From DAOUBA01 sp034432855 (GTDB lineage: Bacteria; Chloroflexota; Anaerolineae; B4-G1): a stretch of 33,343 nt of DNA. The position numbers and the translations under genes are program-made. Within the stretch, counting starts at the first letter, position 1; each line of letters starts with the position of its first letter. The notes under the pieces are model-generated. The model was not told the origin of the DNA. It did not search any database and saw only the letters and a list, made by a program, of their open reading frames with translations. Where the stretch lies: contig DAOUBA010000153.1 of the NCBI GenBank assembly GCA_034432855.1, positions 1 through 33,343 of the forward strand, in the 5' to 3' direction. Of the stretch, positions 22,113-29,496 are shown in pieces.

Positions 22113-22760
22113 ATGGGCACCATTCCTTCACGGCGTGAGCGCAAGAAACAGGAGACGCGCCGGCGATTGATGGAAGCCGCACTGCGGCTGTTTCGCCAGC
22201 AGGGATACGACGTTACCACCGTCGAGCAGATCGCCGAGGCCGCCGATGTGGCGAAAGGCACCTTCTTCAACTACTTCGAGACGAAGGAGGCGATCCTGCC
22301 CGCGCTACTCGAATGGCGTTTGCAAGAACTGGTTGTTGCGCTCTCGCCGGAGCACGGCGCGCCCGCAAGCCCCGTCGCGCGCATCAAACTGGCGCTGCGC
22401 CTGATGGCCTCCGACCCCCTGGCGGATCAGACGCTGGCGCAGCGACTCTTTGCGGCGATGGCGCAGCAACGTCAGATGCCCGAAGCGTCTCCCGTGCAGC
22501 CGCTGATTGACCTGCTCGCCGCGCAGGTATGCCAGGCCCAGGAGGCCGGCGAGATCCGCGCGGACCTGGATGCGGTCTACCTGGCCTGCGTGCTCCGTGC
22601 CCTCTTTTTCCAGCAGATGGCCATGTGGCATTGCGGCTACCGTCCCTCCCCACTGCCGGAAGCACTCGATGCCACAGTTAACGTGCTGCTCGAGGGTATC
22701 GCCGGACCGGAATGGAAACCGGCCAGGGGCAAACGGAAGAGGGACGCCTGGCATCAGTAG
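22113..22760 (+). CDS. TetR-family regulator
   Basis: A 215-residue TetR-type repressor. The N-terminal helix-turn-helix is VTTVEQIAEAADVAKGTFFN followed by YFETKEAIL; the rest is a helical ligand/dimer domain. The start ATG 22113 was chosen because the basic stretch RRERKKQETRRRLMEAAL then directly precedes the HTH; the ribosome site is weak. It is followed by an ABC exporter pair and a GH3 gene on the same strand. It may repress itself, the exporter and, through the shared promoter region, the divergent GH42 gene. The inducer is unknown. Confidence 0.88.
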   Translation: MGTIPSRRERKKQETRRRLMEAALRLFRQQGYDVTTVEQIAEAADVAKGTFFNYFETKEAILPALLEWRLQELVVALSPEHGAPASPVARIKLALRLMASDPLADQTLAQRLFAAMAQQRQMPEASPVQPLIDLLAAQVCQAQEAGEIRADLDAVYLACVLRALFFQQMAMWHCGYRPSPLPEALDATVNVLLEGIAGPEWKPARGKRKRDAWHQ

Positions 22761-22801
22761 CACCTTACCGAAATTCTTGCACATTGGGCAAGAAAATTCG
22801 C

Positions 22802-22855
22802 CACAAAGGACACGAAGGTCACACGAAGGAAAAAGATTGCTTCGTGTCCTTTGTG
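22802..22855 (+). repeat. 16-bp perfect inverted repeat between TetR and ABC genes
   Basis: CACAAAGGACACGAAG (22802-22817) and CTTCGTGTCCTTTGTG (22840-22855), with a 22-nt loop. No T-run follows, so it may be a dispersed palindromic element rather than a terminator. Extra CACGAAGG/CCTTCGTG motifs flank it. Confidence 0.85.
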
Positions 22856-22919
22856 TGCCCTTCGTGCCCTTGGTGGTTTTTGGTTCCGGCTTGTCCGGGT
22901 TAGGAGTCCAACCCTTGCA

Positions 22920-25160
22920 ATGTGGCGATTAGCCAAATACCTGAAGCCCTTCATACCGCTGATCCTGCTCACGATCGCCCTGCTTTTCATCCAGGCGAAT
23001 TGCGACCTGGCGTTGCCGGATTACATGTCCAGAATCGTCAACAACGGCATCCAGCAGGGCGGCGTGGAAAACGGCGTCCCTCAAGCCATCCGTCAGAGCC
23101 AGATGGAACGACTGACCCTCTTCATGCGCCCGGAAGAGGAGGCAGCAGTCTTGCGCAACTATACCCTGGTGGACGCAAACTCGCCGGACTATGGCCGCTA
23201 CCTGGCGGATTATCCCGCCCTCGCCAGCGAGCCGATCTATGTGTTGAACCGCGTGGATCGCGCCGAGATCGAGAGGCTGAACCCGATCACAGGCAAGACG
23301 CTCCTCATCGTCTACAGCATCGAACAGGCGATGGCCGACCCCACGCGCGCTGCAGCGATGGCCCAGATGGCGGGCCTTGATGCGACCCGCATTCCGCCGG
23401 GGGCGGACGTCTTTGCCGTGCTGGCCGGCCTTCCCGCCGCACAACGCGCGCAGATGCTTGCAGGGATTGACGAGCGGTTTGCAGCACTGGGCGACCGGAT
23501 GATTGCCCAGATGGCTGCTGCGGCGGTCAAGGCCGAATACGTGGCGCTCGGCATGGATACCGTCAAACTCCAGACCGCCTACATTGTCCGCACCGGCGCC
23601 CAAATGCTGCTCATCTCCCTCCTCGCCGTCGCCTGCGCGGTGGCGGTCGGTTTCCTTTCGGCCCGCACGGCCGCTGGCCTGGCGCGCGACCTGCGCCGCG
23701 CGGTGTTTAACAAAGTAGAGCAGTTCTCCGGCGTCGAATTCGACCGCTTCTCGACCGCCTCGCTCATCACCCGTTCCACCAACGATGTCATGCAAATCCA
23801 GATGGTCGTCATCATGATGATGCGCATGGTCTTTTACGCGCCCATCATCGGCTTCGGCGGTGTGATCCGGGCGCTCGAAAAAGGCTCGGGGATGTGGTGG
23901 ATCATCGCCGTAGCAGTTGCCCTGTTACTGGCACTGGTGCTCGTCGTCTACCGAATCGCCTTCCCCAAATTCAAGAGCATCCAGACGCTCATTGACCGGC
24001 TCAACCTGGTAATGCGCGAGAACCTCACGGGGATGATGGTCATCCGGGCGTTCAACCGACAAGAGTTCGAGGAAGCGCGCTTCGATCGCGCTAACCGCGA
24101 TCTGACCGGCACACTGCTCTTCGTCAACCGCGTCATGGTCGTCATGATGCCGCTGATGATGCTCATTATGAACGGCCTCTCGCTGCTCATCATCTGGGTT
24201 GGCGCACACCAGGTCGCTCAGTCGCACATGCAGGTCGGCGATATGATGGCCTTTATGCAGTACGCTATGCAGATCGTGTTCTCATTCCTGATGATGTCCA
24301 TGATGTTCATCATGCTGCCGCGCGCCTCGGTCTCCGGCGAGCGCATCGCCGAAGTGCTGGAGACGGAGCCGGCAATCCGCGATCCCGAACGGCCACGGCG
24401 ATTCCCTGAACCGTTCCACGGCGAGATCGAGTTCCGCAACGTCTCGTTCCGCTATCCGGGGGCCGAAGCCGACGTGCTCCACAATGTCAGTTTCGTCGCC
24501 CGTCCCGGCCAGACCACGGCCCTCATCGGCTCTACCGGGTCGGGCAAGTCCACCGTCATCCAGTTGATCCTTCGCTTCTACGACGTGACGGAGGGGACGA
24601 TCCTGGTAGATGGGGTAGACATCCGCGACGTGACCCAGCACGACCTGCGGGACGGGATCGGGTACGTGCCGCAAAAGAGCACGCTGTTTTCCGGCACCGT
24701 CGAAAGCAACCTGCGCTACGCCGATGAGGACGTTCCCGACGATGTGTTGTACGAAGCGCTCGAGATCGCCCAGGCGTCCGAGTTCGTCTTTGCCGATCCC
24801 AACGGGCTGGCCCTCGAGATCGCGCAGGGTGGGGCGAACGTTTCCGGCGGCCAGAAGCAGCGGCTGGCAATTGCCCGCGCGCTGGTCAAACGCCCGCCTA
24901 TCTACATCTTCGACGACAGTTTCTCGTCGCTCGATTTCAGGACCGACGCGGCATTGCGCCGGGCGCTCAAGGAAAAGACCGCCGGCAGCACGGTATTGAT
25001 CGTGACCCAGCGCGTCTCTACCATCATGCACGCCGACCAGATCATCGTCCTGGAAGAGGGCAGGGTCGTCGGCCGCGGTACACACGGCGAACTGATGCGC
25101 GGGTGCGCAACCTATCGGGAGATTGCCCTCTCGCAACTCGGCAAGGAGGCGGTGGTATGA
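22920..25160 (+). CDS. ABC exporter half-transporter with large extracytoplasmic insertion
   Basis: A 746-residue half transporter. After the first transmembrane helix there is an insertion of about 180 residues (about 35-215) before the second helix (TAYIVRTGAQMLLISLL, about 219), far longer than in standard exporters. The ATPase has Walker A GSTGSGKST (about 536), signature VSGGQKQR (about 641) and Walker B IYIFDDSFSSLD with Asp for the catalytic Glu (about 660), so its own site is degenerate. It pairs with the next gene, whose ATG overlaps the stop (ATGA at 25157-25160). The start ATG 22920 has a poor AGGAG about 13 nt upstream; an upstream ATG at 22851 gives a Trp/Arg-rich extension and is less likely. 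The substrate is unknown. Confidence 0.92.
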   Translation: MWRLAKYLKPFIPLILLTIALLFIQANCDLALPDYMSRIVNNGIQQGGVENGVPQAIRQSQMERLTLFMRPEEEAAVLRNYTLVDANSPDYGRYLADYPALASEPIYVLNRVDRAEIERLNPITGKTLLIVYSIEQAMADPTRAAAMAQMAGLDATRIPPGADVFAVLAGLPAAQRAQMLAGIDERFAALGDRMIAQMAAAAVKAEYVALGMDTVKLQTAYIVRTGAQMLLISLLAVACAVAVGFLSARTAAGLARDLRRAVFNKVEQFSGVEFDRFSTASLITRSTNDVMQIQMVVIMMMRMVFYAPIIGFGGVIRALEKGSGMWWIIAVAVALLLALVLVVYRIAFPKFKSIQTLIDRLNLVMRENLTGMMVIRAFNRQEFEEARFDRANRDLTGTLLFVNRVMVVMMPLMMLIMNGLSLLIIWVGAHQVAQSHMQVGDMMAFMQYAMQIVFSFLMMSMMFIMLPRASVSGERIAEVLETEPAIRDPERPRRFPEPFHGEIEFRNVSFRYPGAEADVLHNVSFVARPGQTTALIGSTGSGKSTVIQLILRFYDVTEGTILVDGVDIRDVTQHDLRDGIGYVPQKSTLFSGTVESNLRYADEDVPDDVLYEALEIAQASEFVFADPNGLALEIAQGGANVSGGQKQRLAIARALVKRPPIYIFDDSFSSLDFRTDAALRRALKEKTAGSTVLIVTQRVSTIMHADQIIVLEEGRVVGRGTHGELMRGCATYREIALSQLGKEAVV

Positions 25161-27052
25161 TGATGCGCGGCAGACCCGGCGGGCCTCCACGTCGCGGGCC
25201 CTTCGGCCACGGCGGCCCGATGGCGATGATGAAGGGCGAAAGGGCGCGCGATTTCAAGGGCACGATGCGCAAACTGGTCCAATACCTGGGCCGGTACAGA
25301 GTCTCTGTCCTCGTCGTGATGCTTTTTGCGCTTGGCTCCACCGTATTCTCGATCATCGGCCCCAAGATTCTGGGCCGAGCGACGACGAAACTCTTCGAAG
25401 GCGTGCTGGCGCAGATCGCCGGAAGCGGCGGTGGGATTGACTTTGCCTACATCGGGCGCATCCTCCTCACAGTGGGCGCTCTGTACCTCGCCTCGACCCT
25501 CTTCGGCTATGTCCAGGGCTGGATCATGTCCGGCGTGGCGGTCAACGTCACCTATCGCTTCCGTAAGGACATTTCCGAAAAGATCCACCGCATGCCGCTG
25601 CGTTACTTCGACGGCACCAACTATGGCGAAGTGCTCTCGCGCCTGACCAACGACGTAGATACGATCAGCCAGACCCTGAACCAGAGCCTGATCCAGATCA
25701 TCACCTCGACGGTCACCGTAATCGGCGTGCTGGTGATGATGCTTTCCATCAGTTGGCAGATGACACTGGTGGCGTTGCTCGTCGTCCCCCTTTCGTTTGT
25801 CGTCATCACCCTGGTCGTCGGCCGGTCGCAGCGGTATTTCAATCGGCAGCAGGACTATCTCGGCCACGTCAACGGCCACGTGGAGGAGATGTTCGGCGGC
25901 CACGTTGTCGTCAAAGCCTTCAACGGCGAGGCGAGGAGCATCGCCCGCTTCGACGAGTACAACGACACACTCTACGATGCGGCCTGGAAATCCCAGTTCC
26001 TCTCCGGGATGATGTTCCCCATCATGGGCTTTATCGGCAATCTGGGTTACGTGGCGGTGTGCATCCTGGGCGGCTGGCTGGCGGTCAGACAGGCGATCAC
26101 CGTCGGCGACATCCAGGCGTTCATCCAGTACGTCCGCTCGTTCACGCACCCGATCACCCAGATCGCCAACATCTCCAACGTCCTCCAGCAGATGGCCGCT
26201 GCGGCCGAGCGCGTGTTCGAGTTTTTGAATGAGGCCGAAGAGATCCCCGATACCGCTCATCCCGTGCAGTTATCCGCTGTAGAAGGCCGCGTCGAGTTCA
26301 GGGACGTACACTTTGGCTACAGCCCGGACAAAGTTGTCATCCACGGCTTTTCGGCGGACGTCGAGCCGGGGCAAAAGATTGCCATCGTCGGCCCGACCGG
26401 CGCGGGCAAGACGACGATGGTCAAATTGCTGATGCGCTTCTACGATGTCAACGAGGGCGCGATCCTGGTGGACGGCCACGACGTGCGGGACATGGCGCGG
26501 CACGACCTGCGTCGGATGTTCGGCATGGTCTTGCAGGACGCCTGGCTGTTCAATGGCACGATCAGAGAGAACATTCGCTATGGTCGCCCCGAGGCGAGCG
26601 ACGAGGAGGTGACCGCTGCCGCCAGGGCCGCGCGGGTAGATCACTTTGTGCGCACATTGCCGGAAGGCTACGACATGGTGCTCAACGAAGAGACCTCCAA
26701 CATCTCGCAGGGGCAAAAGCAGTTGCTGACGATCGCCCGCGCCTTCCTGGTCAACCCTCAGATGCTCATTCTCGACGAAGCCACCAGTTCGGTGGACACC
26801 CGCACCGAAGTGTTGATCCAGGAAGCGATGGCCGAACTGATGAAGGGGCGCACCAGTTTCATCATCGCCCACCGACTATCCACGATCCGCAACGCCGACT
26901 GGATTCTGGTGATGAATGGGGGCGAGATCGTCGAGCAGGGCACTCACGAGGAACTGCTTGCCCACGGCGGTTTTTACGCCGAGTTGTACAACAGTCAGTT
27001 CGAGGGCCGGGAGCGGGCTGGAAAGCTTGCCCTACCCTGTATTCCACATTGA
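25157..27052 (+). CDS. ABC exporter half-transporter, catalytic partner
   Basis: A 631-residue half transporter. The N-terminus is Gly/Arg/Pro-rich (MMMRGRPGGPPRRGPFGHGG). Six transmembrane helices follow. The ATPase has Walker A GPTGAGKTT (about 412), signature ISQGQKQL (non-canonical, about 515) and Walker B LILDEATSSVD with the catalytic Glu (about 536). Together with the previous subunit this gives one consensus and one degenerate ATP site. It is coupled to the upstream gene by an ATGA overlap, with AAGGAGG before the start. An in-frame ATG at 25103 lies inside the upstream gene and is not needed. Confidence 0.93.
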   Translation: MMMRGRPGGPPRRGPFGHGGPMAMMKGERARDFKGTMRKLVQYLGRYRVSVLVVMLFALGSTVFSIIGPKILGRATTKLFEGVLAQIAGSGGGIDFAYIGRILLTVGALYLASTLFGYVQGWIMSGVAVNVTYRFRKDISEKIHRMPLRYFDGTNYGEVLSRLTNDVDTISQTLNQSLIQIITSTVTVIGVLVMMLSISWQMTLVALLVVPLSFVVITLVVGRSQRYFNRQQDYLGHVNGHVEEMFGGHVVVKAFNGEARSIARFDEYNDTLYDAAWKSQFLSGMMFPIMGFIGNLGYVAVCILGGWLAVRQAITVGDIQAFIQYVRSFTHPITQIANISNVLQQMAAAAERVFEFLNEAEEIPDTAHPVQLSAVEGRVEFRDVHFGYSPDKVVIHGFSADVEPGQKIAIVGPTGAGKTTMVKLLMRFYDVNEGAILVDGHDVRDMARHDLRRMFGMVLQDAWLFNGTIRENIRYGRPEASDEEVTAAARAARVDHFVRTLPEGYDMVLNEETSNISQGQKQLLTIARAFLVNPQMLILDEATSSVDTRTEVLIQEAMAELMKGRTSFIIAHRLSTIRNADWILVMNGGEIVEQGTHEELLAHGGFYAELYNSQFEGRERAGKLALPCIPH

Positions 27053-27064
27053 CCGGAGGATACA

Positions 27065-29002
27065 GTGAACACCTTTACCAAAATTCTAGTCCTATTCTTT
27101 GGCGCCATGGCGCGCGTCCGGTTTCGCAGCGCCTCGAGGCGCTATATGGCCCGGCTCGGCCCCGAGGCGCCGATCCTCGAGGTGGATGGTCTTCGCTTCC
27201 GCGACCTCAACAAGAATGGCCGCCTCGACGTGTACGAGGACTATCGCCGACCTATCGAAGAGCGCGTCGAAGACCTGCTCGCCCAGATGACGCTGGAGGA
27301 AAAGGTCGGTATGATGTTTCAGCCGATGATCGCGTGTACTCCGGAGGGTGAACTGGTCGAGACGTCGCCCGACTTTGCCATGCCGGCGCCCACGTCCGAA
27401 CTGATCGTTGGGCGGCATATTCGGCACTTTAACACCATCAGCGCCGTCGAACCGCGCAAGATGGCTCATTGGTACAATCAAGTGCAAAAGATGGCCGAGC
27501 GCACCCGTCTGGGCATTCCGGTCACCATCAGCAGCGACCCGCGCCACTCCTGGCAGCAGACGGTGGGCGCTACCGTTGCCTCTACGGGTTTTTCACAGTG
27601 GCCCGACCCTCTTGGTCTGGCGGCCACCCGCGACGAGGGGTTGGTGCGCGAGTTCGGCGACATCGCCCGGCAGGAATACCTCGCCGTTGGCATCCGCGTC
27701 GCGCTGCACCCGATGGCCGACCTGGCGACCGAGCCGCGCTGGGCGCGCATCAGCGGTACCTTCGGCGAGGATGCCGAACTGGTCTCCCGGATGACCGTCG
27801 CCTACATCAAGGGTTTCCAGGGTGAGCGCCTGGGGCCGGAGAGTGTCTCCTGTATGATCAAACACTTTCCCGGTGGCGGCCCGCAGAAGGACGGTCTTGA
27901 TCCGCACTTCCCTTATGGCCGTGAGCAGGTCTATCCGGGCAACAATTTTGCCTACCACCTGATCCCCTTCGAGCGCGCTTTTGCCGAAACCGACGTCGAG
28001 CAGGTGATGCCCTACTATGGCATCCCGATGGACCAGACCGGCGAGAACGTCGGCATGTCCTTCAACAAGGAGATCATCACCGGGCTGCTGCGCCAAAAGT
28101 ACGGCTTCAAGGGTGTCATCTGCTCCGACTGGATGATCTGCGAGCCGCTCAGGTTGTACGGGGTGTTCAAGGTGATGGAATCTACCTCGTGGGGCGTCGA
28201 GCACCTCACGCCGGGCGAGCGTTTCCACAAGGCCCTCGATGCCGGCGTAGATCAGTTCGGCGGCCAGTACCAGACCCACCGCATCCTCGAACTGGTCAGA
28301 GCGGGCAAGGTGAACGAGGCGCGAATTGAGGAGAGCGTGCGCCGCATCCTGCGCGTCAAATTCAAGTTGGGTCTCTTCGACAACCCCTACGTGGACGAAG
28401 ACGCGGCAGAGCGGATTTGTGGCCGGCCCGAGTCCCGCGAAAAGGGCAGACTGGCACAGCGCAAATCCATCGTCCTGCTCAAGAACGGCGATACGGCCCA
28501 GGGGAAGGGCCTGCCGCTCAGGGGGCGTCCCAAAGTCTATGTCGAGAATATGGACAGGAGCGTCGTGAGCGAGTACACCGACGTGGTCGAAACGCCCCAG
28601 GAGGCCGATTTTGCCATTCTGCGTCTGCGCACGCCCTACCGCCCGACGGGCAAGGGCTTTCTGGAGCAAATCTTCCACCAGGGCGACCTGGACTTTGAAG
28701 ACGAGGAGAAAGCACGCATCCTGCAGGTACTCAATACCGTGCCCACCATCGTGGACATCTATCTGGAGCGTGGTGCGGTGATTCCCGAGATTGCCGAGCA
28801 CTGCGTGGGCCTGCTGGCGAGTTTCAACGTCGCCGACGACGCCATACTCGACATCGTCTTTGGGCGCTTCAACCCGTGCGGCAAATTGCCCATCGAGATG
28901 CCGCGCAGTATGGAGGCAGTACGCGCCCAGAAACCGGACGTGCCCTACGATTCGGAGAACCCGCTGTTTCCGTTCGGGTTCGGCCTCGGTTTTCAGGCTT
29001 GA
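27065..29002 (+). CDS. GH3-family glycoside hydrolase (beta-glucosidase-like)
   Basis: A 645-residue GH3 protein. An EF-hand-like loop (DLNKNGRLDVYED, about residues 48-60) is followed by the (beta/alpha)8 domain: MIKHFPGGG, GVICSDWM with the nucleophile Asp355, and a C-terminal alpha/beta sandwich. There is no fibronectin-III domain at the end. The family hydrolyses terminal beta-glucosides or related sugars; the substrate is not determinable here. The GTG start 27065 follows GGAGG at 27056. The first 14 residues (MNTFTKILVLFFGA) are hydrophobic and could be a short membrane or export signal, otherwise a start at ATG 27107 is possible. It lies 12 bp after the ABC genes, likely the same operon. 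Confidence 0.9.
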   Translation: MNTFTKILVLFFGAMARVRFRSASRRYMARLGPEAPILEVDGLRFRDLNKNGRLDVYEDYRRPIEERVEDLLAQMTLEEKVGMMFQPMIACTPEGELVETSPDFAMPAPTSELIVGRHIRHFNTISAVEPRKMAHWYNQVQKMAERTRLGIPVTISSDPRHSWQQTVGATVASTGFSQWPDPLGLAATRDEGLVREFGDIARQEYLAVGIRVALHPMADLATEPRWARISGTFGEDAELVSRMTVAYIKGFQGERLGPESVSCMIKHFPGGGPQKDGLDPHFPYGREQVYPGNNFAYHLIPFERAFAETDVEQVMPYYGIPMDQTGENVGMSFNKEIITGLLRQKYGFKGVICSDWMICEPLRLYGVFKVMESTSWGVEHLTPGERFHKALDAGVDQFGGQYQTHRILELVRAGKVNEARIEESVRRILRVKFKLGLFDNPYVDEDAAERICGRPESREKGRLAQRKSIVLLKNGDTAQGKGLPLRGRPKVYVENMDRSVVSEYTDVVETPQEADFAILRLRTPYRPTGKGFLEQIFHQGDLDFEDEEKARILQVLNTVPTIVDIYLERGAVIPEIAEHCVGLLASFNVADDAILDIVFGRFNPCGKLPIEMPRSMEAVRAQKPDVPYDSENPLFPFGFGLGFQA

Positions 29003-29022
29003 CCCACGGCTGTTGCAAAGTC

Positions 29023-29156
29023 TGGTGATTACCCACATCTTCGATGTGACACATCCCGATACCCAAGGAAAGGGATTTTTCGGGGGGTTGGGCGGGCGCG
29101 AAGTGTCCGCCCAACCCCCCGATTTCTCCTTCGCCCAGACATGTGGGTAATCACCA
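29023..29156. mobile_element. MITE-like palindromic insertion with 11-bp flanking direct repeats
   Basis: TGGTGATTACCCACAT (29023-29038) and ATGTGGGTAATCACCA (29141-29156) form perfect 16-bp ends. Nested inside is a 16-bp stem of TCGGGGGGTTGGGCGG (29080-29095) with CCGCCCAACCCCCCGA (29107-29122), followed by TTTCTCCTT, which might also terminate GH3 transcription. Direct repeats TTGCAAAGTCT flank it (29013-29023 and 29158-29168), like a target duplication. Confidence 0.7.
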
Positions 29157-29283
29157 CTTGCAAAGTCTCTTGACATCAGGCGTGGCACGGGCTTTCCAGC
29201 CTGTGTGCAGGCAGACTGGAAAGTCTGCGTCACAGTTACTACTCAGCCTGGTGACCCGACTTTGACACACCAGTGCCTAATGC

Positions 29284-29370
29284 TGTCATTGCGAGCCGCC
29301 GGAGGCGGCGAAGCAATCTCATTCCGTCTCTCGGAGATTGCTTCGGGCGCTTCGCGCCCTCGCAATGACA
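29284..29370. repeat. Palindromic dispersed repeat (TGTCATTGCGAG type)
   Basis: TGTCATTGCGAG (29284-29295) pairs with CTCGCAATGACA (29359-29370), and GAAGCAATCTC (29310-29320) with GAGATTGCTTC (29334-29344). I recall similar palindromes as frequent in environmental bacterial genomes. Confidence 0.8.
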
Positions 29371-29440
29371 GAGACTGAGTAGTTACGCGCCACATACAAA
29401 CTGGACTTTGCAACAGCCCTGGGAGGAGAGAGGAAGAGAT

Positions 29441-29469
29441 TTGACAGCATGCTAAAGAGAACTTATACT
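29441..29469 (+). promoter_or_regulatory. Promoter of the sensor-kinase operon
   Basis: TTGACA (29441-29446), 17-bp spacer, TATACT (29464-29469). The ribosome site AGGGAGG lies at about 29483-29489, before ATG 29497. Confidence 0.75.
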
Positions 29470-29496
29470 TTGGAAAGCTAATAGGGAGGCAGTCGG

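Larger units (their letters stand above)
29008..29418. mobile_element. Non-coding element with IS6-like terminal inverted repeats
   Basis: GGCTGTTGCAAAGTC (29008-29022) and GACTTTGCAACAGCC (29404-29418) are perfect 15-bp terminal inverted repeats. CTGTTGCAAAGT is also the core of IS6-family ends (from memory). No transposase is inside, so it would be a non-autonomous remnant of about 411 bp. It contains two further palindromic elements. With the short flanks, it accounts for the gap of nearly 500 bp between the GH3 and kinase genes. Confidence 0.6.

Noticed and set aside
27593..29233. 546-codon minus-strand frame opposite the GH3 gene
   Set aside because: It is an antisense shadow of the GH3 gene in GC-rich DNA; its translation has no recognisable domain.
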